This document shows, piece after piece, positions 44,074 through 52,669 of a stretch of 64,000 nucleotides of DNA (the stretch's first letter is position 1; every line of letters starts with the position of its first letter). The stretch is from contig NZ_CP170197.1 in NCBI RefSeq assembly GCF_047300855.1, forward strand, positions 1,178,001 to 1,242,000. The letters run 5' to 3'. Below the pieces are notes generated by a model. The model worked only from the letters and a program-made list of their open reading frames with translations. It was not told the origin of the DNA and searched no databases. The translations under genes were made by a program, and so were the position numbers. The stretch comes from Sulfuriferula sp047300855 (lineage in GTDB: Bacteria > Pseudomonadota > Gammaproteobacteria > Burkholderiales > Sulfuriferulaceae).

Positions 44074-45054
44074 TCATTTGCCGAGCATCTTCAAAACTGC
44101 CGAAACCACGTCTTCATGGTCGGGAATGGCGGCTTTTTCCAGCTTGTGGTTATAGGGTTGCGGCACGAGTGCGGAATGTACGCGCACAGGGGCCGCATCG
44201 AGTTCGAAGAAGCATTCCTCGTTGATGATGGCGATCACTTCGGAGCCGACACCTACCGGGGCTTCGTCTTCTTCGGCGATGACTGCACGATGGGTTTTGC
44301 ATACCGACTTCTTGATGCCGGCGCGATCCAGCGGCGAGAGCGAATACAGGTCCACCACTTCAGCGGAGATACCGTATTGCTTGTCCAGGATTTCGGCGGC
44401 CTTGAGACACCAGTGTACCGAGATGTTATAGCCGAACAGCGTGACATCGTTACCGGAGCGGCTGATTTCAGAACCTTCCAGCGGATGGAAATATTCTTCG
44501 TCCGGCACTTCGCCCTTCATGTTGTACATGAGTTCATGCTCGTTGATGAACACCGGGTCATCGCTGCGCACGGCGGACTTCAACAAGCCGTAGGCCTGCT
44601 TGGGATTGGACGGGGTGACCACGCGCAGACCGGCGATGCCCATGAATACCTTTTCCATGCGCGCCGAATGCTGGGCGCCCAGTTGATGCGCGGCACCACC
44701 CGCGGCACGGAACACGCTGGGGGAGGTGAGCTGGCCGCCGGACATATAACGTACTTTGGCTGCGGAGTTGAACATCTGGTCCATTGCCAGCCAGGCAAAG
44801 TTCACCGACATGATTTCGATTATGGGGCGGATGCCAAGAAACGATGCACCGATACCCAAACCGGTGTAGCCGCCTTCGGAGATGGGGGTGTCTATCACGC
44901 GCAACGGACCATATTTTTCATACAGCCCTTTGGTGGCCTTGTAGGTGCCGCCGGCCACGCCTATATCTTCACCCATACAGATGACCAGCGGGTCACGCGC
45001 CATTTCTTCATCGTGGGCGCGCTGCAGCGCTTCCCAGTACATTATTTCAGCCAT
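44074..45054 (-). CDS. 2-oxoacid dehydrogenase E1 beta subunit (pyruvate/acetoin type)
   Basis: The 326-residue protein is the transketolase-like beta half of a heterotetrameric E1. Typical motifs are CMGEDIGVAGGTYKATKGLY, DTPISEGGYTGLGIGASFLG and EEDEAPVGVGSEVIAII. With E1 alpha it forms the thiamine-diphosphate enzyme that decarboxylates the oxoacid and transfers the acyl group to E2 lipoyl arms. Family resemblance is to pyruvate or acetoin dehydrogenase beta subunits rather than branched-chain enzymes, but the substrate cannot be read from sequence. It is separated by 123 bases from E1 alpha and 101 from the E2-E3 gene. Confidence 0.92.
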   Translation of the reverse strand: MAEIMYWEALQRAHDEEMARDPLVICMGEDIGVAGGTYKATKGLYEKYGPLRVIDTPISEGGYTGLGIGASFLGIRPIIEIMSVNFAWLAMDQMFNSAAKVRYMSGGQLTSPSVFRAAGGAAHQLGAQHSARMEKVFMGIAGLRVVTPSNPKQAYGLLKSAVRSDDPVFINEHELMYNMKGEVPDEEYFHPLEGSEISRSGNDVTLFGYNISVHWCLKAAEILDKQYGISAEVVDLYSLSPLDRAGIKKSVCKTHRAVIAEEDEAPVGVGSEVIAIINEECFFELDAAPVRVHSALVPQPYNHKLEKAAIPDHEDVVSAVLKMLGK

Positions 45055-45177
45055 GTTGATCTTCCTTAATTCTCGAATCTTTTGTTGCCTCGGAAGGCAC
45101 AGAATCCACAGAGTGGTTTTTAGAGGCGCAGCAGGGGTTTTTCCCGGTGGCCTTTGTGATCCCTGTGGCTATAGCAT

Positions 45178-46137
45178 TTATGCGAAAACGTATTTTTCGA
45201 GGTCTGCCACATCTGGTTCCGGCGATTCCTCGGCGAACTTGATCACTTCGTTTTCGATATAGGCGTCGGTTTCTTTTTCCATGGCGTTATAGTCGTCCAT
45301 GGTCAGCGCGCCGGCGTCAATCAGGCGATCACGCAGGATGTTGATGGGGTCGCGCTGTTTCCATTGTTCTTCTTCCTCGCGCGTGCGGTAGCCGCGTGAA
45401 TCGGACATCGAGTGGCCGCGATAACGGTAGGTCATCAACTCGAGGAAATACGGCCCCTTGCGGCTGCGCACATAATCCACGGCTTTGCGCGCGTGTTCAT
45501 ATACGACGTCGATATCCTGTCCGTCGCACTGAGCCGATTCGATGCCATAGCCGCATACGCGTTTGAACTGGTCGAGCACGGCGGTGGAGCGGTCAATCGA
45601 GGTGCCGATACCATATTGGTTGTTTTCACACACGAACAACACTGGCAGTTTCCATAATGCGGCCATGTTCAGGGTTTCGTGGAACACCCCCTGGTTATTG
45701 GCGGCGTCACCCAGAAAGCAGATGGAAATTTCGTCGCCGCCTTTCATCTGAATGCCTTTGGCAATGCCGGCAGCAAGGGGGAACGGACCGCCAACCAGGG
45801 CGTAACCGCCCATGAAGCGATGCGCCACATCAAAGATGTGCATGGAGCCGCCGCGTCCTTTGGAGGAACCGGTTTCCTTGCCGTACAGCTCGGCCATGAC
45901 GGCCTTTGGATCGGAACCGCATTTGATGGCGTGGATATGATCGCGGTATCCGGTGATGACATAATCGTGTCCGGGGCGGGCCGCTTCCATCACGCCGTTG
46001 CAGCAGGCTTCCTGACCGGGGTAGAGGTGCAGAAAGCCACCGATTTTGCGTTCGATATAGGCCTGATAGCAGCGCTCTTCAAAGCGGCGGTGCAACACCA
46101 TTTCGCGCAGCACGCGCTTTTTATCTTCCAGTTTCAT
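45178..46137 (-). CDS. 2-oxoacid dehydrogenase E1 alpha subunit (pyruvate/acetoin type)
   Basis: The 319-residue alpha subunit binds thiamine diphosphate. It has GQEACCNGVMEAARPGHDYV, YRDHIHAIKCG, GRGGSMHIFD and the cofactor segment FLGDAANNQGVFHE to CENNQYGIGTS. The third residue of the usual GDG is Ala here. The C-terminal TYRYRGHSMSD loop, including the regulatory-loop Ser, is normal. The ATG at 46137 (MKLEDKKRVL) has AAGGAAG upstream and is preferred over an upstream non-conserved extension. It is the first gene of the E1alpha-E1beta-E2E3 operon. It is divergent from the M17 peptidase gene. Confidence 0.92.
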   Translation of the reverse strand: MKLEDKKRVLREMVLHRRFEERCYQAYIERKIGGFLHLYPGQEACCNGVMEAARPGHDYVITGYRDHIHAIKCGSDPKAVMAELYGKETGSSKGRGGSMHIFDVAHRFMGGYALVGGPFPLAAGIAKGIQMKGGDEISICFLGDAANNQGVFHETLNMAALWKLPVLFVCENNQYGIGTSIDRSTAVLDQFKRVCGYGIESAQCDGQDIDVVYEHARKAVDYVRSRKGPYFLELMTYRYRGHSMSDSRGYRTREEEEQWKQRDPINILRDRLIDAGALTMDDYNAMEKETDAYIENEVIKFAEESPEPDVADLEKYVFA

Positions 46138-46252
46138 GTATTTCTTCCTTGCAAGAGCTTGAGCCCGGACTGATTTTAGGTAATACAAACTCTGCTATGA
46201 TCGGTTAAAACACCCTATCCGGTCAAGCCAAAACCCAACGTCAAGGTTGAAT

Positions 46253-47722
46253 ATGCTCGCAAAACTTATTGAAAATAAAAAACAAATTCCTATAACGCAA
46301 ATGGATAAAGCCAGTCATATTTTGATGGTTTTACCGAAAACCGCCGCCTTGCCCCCAGACGGCGACCTGCCGGGTCTTACGCAACTCGCTGCCGCATTGC
46401 GGAGACGCGACAAAAAACCAGCTGAATTGGCGAAAACGCCAGTCGCTGTGGAAACGGCACATGGCGGCTTGATCGTGTGGGTCATGCTGGATACCAAACA
46501 GCCTGCATTCAGCCAGCACAGCATACTGCGCCAGGCCTTGCATATCCTTCTGGACGAATCACCCAAAGAAATCAGTCTGGCCATCAGCGGCGATGAGGAT
46601 TTTCGCGCTCAAGCTGCGGCTGCTGCGGTGTATGTGGTGTGGATCAACGGCGCAGCGCTGCCCAGCCTGAAAAGCAAGGATAGGCCCAAACCGCTGCAAA
46701 TTTTGCGCCTGTTTGGCTATAGTTCGAACGATGGTTTTGCTGCCCAGCGCGCGGTGGCGGAAGGCAATACCCTGTGTCGCAGTCTCACGGTCACGCCACC
46801 CAACCAGCTCACCCCCGGCATCTACCGCGAACGGGTGCGCGAGCTGGCCAAAGACAATGGCTGGAAACATATCGAATACGACATGAAAAAACTGCGCAAA
46901 CTCGGCGCCGGTGCGTTCGTCGCGGTGGCGCAAGGGTCGGATCCGGAGGACGCTGCCATTGTGCATCTGCGCCGTCGCCATCCCAAAGCCAGATTAACCA
47001 TCGCGCTGGTGGGTAAGGGCATCTGCTTCGATACCGGCGGGCACAACCTCAAGCCCGCCCGACATATGCAGGGCATGCACGAGGACATGAACGGTTCGGC
47101 GGTGGCGCTGGGCATTCTGGTGGCGGCCACGCGTCTGGATTTGCCGGTGAACATCGATTGCTGGCTGGCGATCGCGCAAAATCACATCAGCGCGAAAGCC
47201 TATAAGCAGAACGACGTGGTCACTGCGCTCAACGGTACCACCATCGAAGTGGTGCACACCGATGCCGAAGGTCGCATGGTGCTGGCCGATACGCTCGCGC
47301 TGGCTGCACGCGAGAAGCCCAATGCCATCGTCGATTTTGCCACCCTGACCGGCAGCATGGGCGCTGCGCTGGGCGAGCGCTACAGCGGGGTGCTGTCCAA
47401 CCGCGATGAACTGCTCACGCAAGCGGTTGCGGCGGGCAAAGCCAGTGGTGAGCGGATGTGTGCCTTTCCGATGGATGAAGACTACGAACCCGCGCTGGAT
47501 TCCGATATTGCCGATATCAAGCAATGTACGCTTGACGGTGATGCTGACCATATTCTTGCAGCGCGTTTCCTTAACCGTTTCGTGGACAAGCGTCCGTGGC
47601 TGCATGTGGACTTGTCTTCCAGCAACTGCGATGACGGATTGGGTGCGGTTGACACCGAGGTGACCGGATTTGGCGTGGCCTGGGGAATCAGGCTGCTGGC
47701 CGAGTTGCAGGTCAGCAAGTAA
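46253..47722 (+). CDS. Leucyl aminopeptidase family (M17) metallopeptidase
   Basis: The 489-residue protein has the M17 fold with a macrodomain-like N-terminal half and a catalytic C-terminal half. Metal and catalytic motifs are GKGICFDTGGHNLKP (Lys and Asp ligands), HEDMNGSAVALG, and VVHTDAEGRMVLAD, in which the usual NTDAEGR Asn is His. ATLTGSMGAALGERYSGV follows. It releases N-terminal amino acids from peptides in the cytoplasm as a hexamer. The start at 46253 has AAGG six bases upstream. Sequence divergence in the metal motifs suggests a PepB- or PepA-like paralogue. Confidence 0.88.
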   Translation: MLAKLIENKKQIPITQMDKASHILMVLPKTAALPPDGDLPGLTQLAAALRRRDKKPAELAKTPVAVETAHGGLIVWVMLDTKQPAFSQHSILRQALHILLDESPKEISLAISGDEDFRAQAAAAAVYVVWINGAALPSLKSKDRPKPLQILRLFGYSSNDGFAAQRAVAEGNTLCRSLTVTPPNQLTPGIYRERVRELAKDNGWKHIEYDMKKLRKLGAGAFVAVAQGSDPEDAAIVHLRRRHPKARLTIALVGKGICFDTGGHNLKPARHMQGMHEDMNGSAVALGILVAATRLDLPVNIDCWLAIAQNHISAKAYKQNDVVTALNGTTIEVVHTDAEGRMVLADTLALAAREKPNAIVDFATLTGSMGAALGERYSGVLSNRDELLTQAVAAGKASGERMCAFPMDEDYEPALDSDIADIKQCTLDGDADHILAARFLNRFVDKRPWLHVDLSSSNCDDGLGAVDTEVTGFGVAWGIRLLAELQVSK

Positions 47723-47769
47723 GCGTGCCATGTTAAACTCGGCGCTTTGAAATCTGAGCGAGCACGACC

Positions 47770-48876
47770 ATGTCCGGCAGCAGCATAGGCAAGTTATTTT
47801 GCGTTACTAACTTCGGCGAATCCCACGGCCCGGCCATAGGCTGCGTGGTGGATGGTTGCCCGCCGGGGATGGAATTGTGCGCCGAGGATATCCAGGCGCA
47901 ACTGGATCGGCGCAAGCCCGGCACCTCGCGTCACGTCACTCAGCGGCGCGAGTCGGACACGGTGGAAATCCTCTCCGGCATCTTTGAAGGCCACACGACC
48001 GGCGCTCCCATTGCATTGTTGATCCGCAACGAAGACCAGCGCAGCAAGGATTACGGCAACATCGCCGACACCTTCCGCCCTGGACACGCCGACTATACCT
48101 ACTGGCACAAATACGGCATCCGCGATTATCGTGGTGGCGGGCGTTCATCGGCACGGCTCACCGCACCGACTGTGGGTGCCGGTGCCATCGCCAAAAAATG
48201 GCTGGCGCAAAAATACGGCATCCAGGTGCGCGGCTACATGTCTGCGCTAGGGCCGATAGATTTGACTTTTAAAAACTGGGCGGCCGTTGGCGAAAATGCT
48301 TTCTTCAGCCCTGATCCAGATAGTGTCGCGGCGCTGGAAGCCTACATGGACGAACTGCGCAAATCCGGCGACTCAGTCGGCGCCAAAATCACTGTAGTGG
48401 CCGAGAATGTACCGGCAGGTTGGGGCGAGCCGCTCTATGACCGTATCGATGCCGACCTCGCTCATGCCCTGATGGGACTCAACGCCGTCAAGGGCGTGGA
48501 AATTGGCGACGGCTTTGAATGCGTGCGTCAGAAGGGCACTGAACATCGCGATGAACTTACCCCGGAAGGTTTCCTGTCCAATCACGCGGGCGGTGTGCTG
48601 GGCGGCATCTCCAGTGGGCAGAATATTGTCGCCCATGTCGCCATCAAACCCACTTCATCAATCCGTCTGCCCGGCCGTTCCATTGACAAGCAGGGAAACC
48701 CCATCGAGGTTGTTACGCATGGCCGTCATGACCCTTGTGTCGGCATCCGCGCTACTCCAATTGCCGAAGCGCTGATGGCGATTGTGCTGATGGATCATGC
48801 GTTGAGACACCGTGCCCAGTGCGCGGATGTGGTGACTGAAACACCGCAGATTCCGGGAAATATTCAAACGAAATAA
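47770..48876 (+). CDS. aroC: Chorismate synthase
   Basis: The 368-residue enzyme performs the last step of the shikimate pathway, converting EPSP to chorismate with reduced FMN. Signature sequences are FGESHGPAIGCVVDGCPPG, RRESDTVEILSGIFEG, YRGGGRSSARLTA and HDPCVGIRATPIAEAL. The length and both ends agree with the family. It is 47 bases after the aminopeptidase gene. A short GGCG-TTCG-CGCC hairpin follows the stop. Confidence 0.97.
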   Translation: MSGSSIGKLFCVTNFGESHGPAIGCVVDGCPPGMELCAEDIQAQLDRRKPGTSRHVTQRRESDTVEILSGIFEGHTTGAPIALLIRNEDQRSKDYGNIADTFRPGHADYTYWHKYGIRDYRGGGRSSARLTAPTVGAGAIAKKWLAQKYGIQVRGYMSALGPIDLTFKNWAAVGENAFFSPDPDSVAALEAYMDELRKSGDSVGAKITVVAENVPAGWGEPLYDRIDADLAHALMGLNAVKGVEIGDGFECVRQKGTEHRDELTPEGFLSNHAGGVLGGISSGQNIVAHVAIKPTSSIRLPGRSIDKQGNPIEVVTHGRHDPCVGIRATPIAEALMAIVLMDHALRHRAQCADVVTETPQIPGNIQTK

Positions 48877-48881
48877 CATCA

Positions 48882-48895
48882 AGGCGTTCGCGCCT
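48882..48895 (+). terminator. Short hairpin after aroC
   Basis: AGGCG (48882-48886) and CGCCT (48891-48895) enclose a TTCG tetraloop, 5 bases after the aroC stop. The stem is short and no T-run follows, so it is only a weak terminator candidate between convergent genes. Confidence 0.35.
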
Positions 48896-48927
48896 AGCTT
48901 ACGCGGCGACGCGCAGCCGGATGGGGC

Positions 48928-50784
48928 TTAGCGTTTCAGGGTTGCGCGGATGTCCTGGAAAAACTGCACATTGTTGCGCCCGACACTTTTGGCGTGGAAC
49001 ATGGTGTGATCCGCCATGCTCATCAGTGTTTCCGCGCTATCTGCATCATCCGGATAAACGGCCAGGCCGATGCTGAGTGTAATCTTGGTTTCAATGCCGT
49101 CCAGGTCGATACTTTTAAGGGCTGCTTTGCGCATGCGTTCCGCAATTCTGCGGATGTCATGTTCGCTGCTGGCGTCGGGCAACAACACCACAAACTCATC
49201 GCCTCCCCAACGCGACAGCGTGTCTATCTCTCTGAGCACGGACTGCAGGCGTTTGCTCAACGTAACGAGTACGATATCGCCGGCTTTGTGTCCCAAGGTG
49301 TCGTTGATATGCTTGAAATAGTCGACGTCGATAAATCCCAATGCGACTTTTTCATTTCCGCGTTGTGCGCGGGCAATGGATTGTTGCAGGTGCTCTTCCA
49401 GCAGAATCCGGTTGGGCAACTGGGTCAGGGCATCATGCAATGCCATCTGGGTAATGCGCCGCTCCTGTAAATAGCTGGAGGTGATGTCGCGCAGAACGCC
49501 GCGCAGTGCCGTAATCTGACCCTGCAGAGAATGGTGTGCAAGCAAGTGTGCTTCGATCCAGACAGGATCCTGGCCTTGCAAAAGACGAAAACGAACCACC
49601 TCGGAATGTTTCTTGCCGGAGGCCAATAGATGAATTGCTGAAACAAGCGCAGGGCGGTCGTCCTGGTAAACAAAATCAATCAGCGGCTTCCCGAGATGGT
49701 CATAGGTGTGTCCGCTGGGCAAATCCAGCAGTTTGTTCCAGGCGCCGCTGAAATTAAGCAGCAGGCCATCCAGAGAGAGATCGATAATGGCTTCTTCGAG
49801 CAGATTAAGCGTTTCCAGCATGGACAGGCGCTGTGCTTCTTCTCGCATCAATTCGGTAATGTCTCGTATCAGCGCCACGATGTTTCTGGTTTGGCCTGTT
49901 TCGGAAGGCAGCATTTGTAATCTGCCCAGAAAAAAACGATCTGTGCTGTCGATATTGAGCGTGAATTCAAAGGTTTCGCGATTGCTGCCGGCCAGCAATT
50001 TCGGCGTGGCTCGCCGGATTGCCTGGGTCATGTCATCTGGCAGGGCCTGTTCCAATGTCGAGCCGGCAATGGCTGGAGCGAGGCCAATGGAAAGGGAACT
50101 GTTATCGGACCACACATTGACGATATGACCATTGAGATCATATTCGATAATCATGTCTTCGGTTGCGCCGACCAATGCCTTCAACCGCTCGCTGCTCGCT
50201 TCCAGGTTTTGCTCGGCACGTTTGCGGACCAGCGCGAGCGCGAGACTATTGGTTATCGCGCACAACACATTCACCTCTATGGGCAGCCAGTTGCGCGGTT
50301 CATTCCGGCTAAAGAGGCCGAGAAAACCTTCCATTTTGTCCTGCATGAGCAATGGTATGCACAATGCGGTATGAATTTGTTGCGTGCCAAAGAGCGTGGC
50401 TTCCTCGAGCGGTAATTCCGCAATATTTTTGGAAAACACCATGCCCGCATGCAGTGTATCGAAAAGCAGCGGGTACTTTTGATAATCGATATCCCGGAAC
50501 TGCATGAAATCGGATAATTGACTTACTGCTTCGACAGACGACCACGTGCAGTAAAGCTTGGCGCCTTGTGCGTTTTTTTCGGGCTTGTTCAGAAATAGTG
50601 CGCAACAGCCTATTCCCGTGTTTGCGACCAACAACTGCAGTACTTCAGTCAGGTTTTGTTCGCTGGTTCCTTCCAGCAAAACCTCCGCGACACCGCTGAG
50701 CGCTTTGAGGTAACGCTTGTATAACTCTAATTCATCGGCCATGGAACCCCGAAGGGTTCCCGCCGGAGTACCTGCCGCCCGCAT
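48928..50784 (-). CDS. GAF-PAS-PAS-GGDEF diguanylate cyclase
   Basis: The 618-residue cytoplasmic protein has a GAF-like domain (about residues 30-180) and two PAS-like domains (about 195-310 and 325-440, with LRGVLRDITSSYLQERRI as the PAC end). A GGDEF domain closes it (about 450-612). The active site GGDEF is at residues 527-531, and an RxxD inhibitory site (REID) lies five residues before it, so it should make cyclic di-GMP under feedback control. Signals are unknown. The start at 50784 is weakly favoured by an upstream GGAG. An internal ATG at 50742 (MADELELYK) is preceded by a small hairpin and is also possible. Confidence 0.92.
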   Translation of the reverse strand: MRAAGTPAGTLRGSMADELELYKRYLKALSGVAEVLLEGTSEQNLTEVLQLLVANTGIGCCALFLNKPEKNAQGAKLYCTWSSVEAVSQLSDFMQFRDIDYQKYPLLFDTLHAGMVFSKNIAELPLEEATLFGTQQIHTALCIPLLMQDKMEGFLGLFSRNEPRNWLPIEVNVLCAITNSLALALVRKRAEQNLEASSERLKALVGATEDMIIEYDLNGHIVNVWSDNSSLSIGLAPAIAGSTLEQALPDDMTQAIRRATPKLLAGSNRETFEFTLNIDSTDRFFLGRLQMLPSETGQTRNIVALIRDITELMREEAQRLSMLETLNLLEEAIIDLSLDGLLLNFSGAWNKLLDLPSGHTYDHLGKPLIDFVYQDDRPALVSAIHLLASGKKHSEVVRFRLLQGQDPVWIEAHLLAHHSLQGQITALRGVLRDITSSYLQERRITQMALHDALTQLPNRILLEEHLQQSIARAQRGNEKVALGFIDVDYFKHINDTLGHKAGDIVLVTLSKRLQSVLREIDTLSRWGGDEFVVLLPDASSEHDIRRIAERMRKAALKSIDLDGIETKITLSIGLAVYPDDADSAETLMSMADHTMFHAKSVGRNNVQFFQDIRATLKR

Positions 50785-51007
50785 GTTTGTCTCGCTCCAC
50801 TCATAAATTACTTAACTACTGCTTTTTATTATTTGTTTCTTGTTCAGTACAGAATGCAGATTGCAACAATATAACAAAAATATTAAATTGACGTATTCCA
50901 TCAGGAATCCTATTCAACCAAGAATACAGAATACAGGGCAGGGCTTGCGCCTGTACAAGTTAAGGGCACGGTGTATGCCGAGGAGAGCGGAGGTTCCGCA
51001 ATTTGAC

Positions 51008-51036
51008 TTGCCAGAGATGCTGATGGTCTTTATAAT
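51008..51036 (+). promoter_or_regulatory. Promoter of rpsT
   Basis: A sigma70-type promoter with -35 TTGCCA (51008-51013), a 17-base spacer and a perfect -10 TATAAT (51031-51036) lies 36 bases before the S20 start codon. This is consistent with a strong housekeeping promoter and a short leader. Confidence 0.8.
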
Positions 51037-51071
51037 CCCACGTTTTGCGAAATCAGACAGGAGTTTCATCC

Positions 51072-51335
51072 ATGGCAAACAGCGCACAGGCCAGAAAGCG
51101 CGCCAGACAGAATGACAAACAGCGCGCGCGTAATGCCGCTCTGCGTTCCACTTTGCGTACCGCCATCAAGAAAGTGCAGAAAGCCGTGCTGGCGGGTGAT
51201 AAAGCTGCTGCTCAAACCGTATTCGGTGAGTCGATGAAAGCTATCGACAGCATCGCTGACAAGCGCATCATCCACAAGAACAAAGCATCGCGTCACAAAA
51301 GTCGCCTGTCCTCAGCTGTCAAGGCAATGGCCTGA
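51072..51335 (+). CDS. rpsT: 30S ribosomal protein S20
   Basis: The 87-residue basic protein (MANSAQARKRARQNDKQRAR) is S20, which binds 16S rRNA in the 30S body. The C-terminal KNKASRHKSRLSSAVKAM is typical. The start has AGGAG upstream. As in other bacteria it is monocistronic. S20 is known to repress its own translation in E. coli, and the leader here is short. Confidence 0.98.
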   Translation: MANSAQARKRARQNDKQRARNAALRSTLRTAIKKVQKAVLAGDKAAAQTVFGESMKAIDSIADKRIIHKNKASRHKSRLSSAVKAMA

Positions 51336-51346
51336 ATAGCTTCAAC

Positions 51347-51371
51347 CGCCTGGGAAAATAGTTTCCAGGCG
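51347..51371 (+). terminator. Hairpin after rpsT
   Basis: CGCCTGG (51347-51353) pairs with CCAGGCG (51365-51371), and the inner GAAA/TTTC can extend the stem with a bulge. It lies 12 bases after the rpsT stop. There is no clear T-run, so termination may be partly Rho-dependent. Confidence 0.5.
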
Positions 51372-51434
51372 CGTCTGGCATTACCACAGTATTTCTCCCC
51401 ATAAGATCGTGCGCGGTAAAAAACTGCGCAATGT

Positions 51435-51731
51435 TTACGCCTGATCGTCGGTCTGTGCTGGATCCAGCACTTTCAGGTCATTTTCACGCGCAAAATTCAT
51501 CAGGAAAGAAAAAGCCGCCGGTTGCTCAATTTGTAGCTGTTTATCTACTACGACACATTTCACACCAGCCAGCGTGGTCGGGCGCACGTAAGGCGAATAA
51601 GTCATGCGGTGGTCTTCGCCAAAAGTCGATAACACACTGGACAGGCGCTCTGCCCAATCGCTGGGGCGAAATGTGCGTCCGGATGTGGTTAAACCTTGGA
51701 TGATGAGTTCGGTATTGGAAGGCTCTGACAT
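51435..51731 (-). CDS. DUF3579 family protein
   Basis: The 98-residue cytoplasmic protein (MSEPSNTELIIQGLTTSGRT, later RPSDWAERLSSVLSTFGEDH and VRPTTLAGVKCVVVDKQL) matches the DUF3579 family. That family is common in Betaproteobacteria and often lies near rpsT, murJ or argD/argF. No function has been established. The ATG at 51731 is the family start. It is convergent with rpsT. One Cys and no membrane segment are seen. Confidence 0.85.
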   Translation of the reverse strand: MSEPSNTELIIQGLTTSGRTFRPSDWAERLSSVLSTFGEDHRMTYSPYVRPTTLAGVKCVVVDKQLQIEQPAAFSFLMNFARENDLKVLDPAQTDDQA

Positions 51732-52039
51732 TATGGTGGTTTTTGCTGTATGCCTGGCATGCATTTTACCAGAGTATGGCGCATCGGTTAATGTACTGGT
51801 AGGCTAACATATATGTTATTCCATTTAGACGCATGGGCATTAGATGAATATAGGCAGGGCTGTGATTTTCCAGTTTGCTTGCATGTCGAATAATGGGCCA
51901 TTGAATTCCCAATAAACACTTAAACGATTCAAGTACTTAAAAAGTTAACGCTTGCTACCTGGCATGATTTCGGCTAATTATACGAATGGTGTAATTTTTC
52001 CCCCGCCGCAATCCATAATTTCCCGAGGAACATAAATCT
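51732..52039. other. Intergenic region between DUF3579 and the PuuD-like unit
   Basis: About 308 AT-rich bases contain no convincing gene beyond the small frame at 52040. A 12-base palindrome AACATATATGTT sits at 51806-51817. A possible promoter (TTGCTA at 51952-51957, 17-base spacer, TAATTA at 51975-51980) points to the small frame and the PuuD-like gene. Confidence 0.4.
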
Positions 52040-52144
52040 GTGAAAAATCCATTGGATTCTTTGTTGGGAACCATTTTCTCCGGTCTGATACTTACTGTAG
52101 TACTGTACGTTTTCCTTAAAAACTTTTTGTTGCCGGGGGTATGA
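52040..52144 (+). CDS. 34-residue single-helix membrane microprotein
   Basis: A GTG-initiated frame of 34 codons encodes a short polar start (MKNPLDSLLG), one hydrophobic helix (IFSGLILTVVLYVFL) and a KNFLLPGV end. It has GAGGA about 10 bases upstream. Its stop overlaps the start of the next gene (ATGA at 52141-52144), so translation is coupled to the PuuD-like membrane protein. Composition, coupling and ribosome site favour a real gene, but there is no homology evidence. Confidence 0.5.
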   Translation: MKNPLDSLLGTIFSGLILTVVLYVFLKNFLLPGV

Positions 52145-52632
52145 TGGAATTCGTTCCGGCGCTAGCCAGATGGCTGCACTTGATGGCGGGCGTAATGTGG
52201 ATTGGTCTTCTGTATTACTTTAATTTTGTACAGGTTGATGCCATGAAGGCGGCAGCCGCAGATGGTAGTGCGGCGGGGATCAGCAAGCATGTTGTGCCAC
52301 GCGCGTTATTGTTTTTTCGCTGGTCTGCTCTGGTTACCTGGTTGGCTGGGGCGGCATTGCTGGGGCCATACTTCAAGGCGGCATTCAGCCTGCAATCATC
52401 CCATGCAGTGATTGGGGTAGGGGCATGGCTGGGTACGATAATGTTGTTTAATGTATGGATGTTGATTTGGCCCAATCAGAGAAAAATCCTGGGTTTGGCT
52501 AAAGCTACAGATACGCAGAAAAATACTGCGCGCAGGATAGCTTTTTTGGCGTCTCGTACCAATACCATGCTGTCCATCCCGATGTTGTTTTTCATGGCTG
52601 CGGGGGCACATAGCGGCGTATATGGCTTCTAA
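52141..52632 (+). CDS. Urate-oxidase N-terminal-domain (PuuD-like) membrane protein
   Basis: The 163-residue protein has four hydrophobic helices and motifs of the PuuD N-terminal membrane domain (LARWLHLMAGVMWIGLLYYF, a His-containing first helix, and GAWLGTIMLFNVWMLIWPNQRK). In full-length PuuD this domain is fused to a cytochrome c, which is missing here. Stand-alone versions are common and of unknown function. Helix histidines hint at haem or cofactor binding. The tandem ATG start overlaps the upstream microprotein stop. sodB follows 37 bases later. Confidence 0.8.
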   Translation: MMEFVPALARWLHLMAGVMWIGLLYYFNFVQVDAMKAAAADGSAAGISKHVVPRALLFFRWSALVTWLAGAALLGPYFKAAFSLQSSHAVIGVGAWLGTIMLFNVWMLIWPNQRKILGLAKATDTQKNTARRIAFLASRTNTMLSIPMLFFMAAGAHSGVYGF

Positions 52633-52669
52633 ATTTATTTAACGGTGATCTGTTTTAAAGGAGAAAGCG

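Noticed and set aside
50743..50760. Hairpin at the start of the GGDEF gene (GGAACC/GGTTCC)
   Set aside because: It lies inside the probable coding region and has no T-run or leader peptide, so I do not call it a terminator or attenuator.
50840..51115. 91-codon frame running into rpsT
   Set aside because: It is out of frame with S20, crosses the rpsT promoter and ribosome site, and has no family resemblance.
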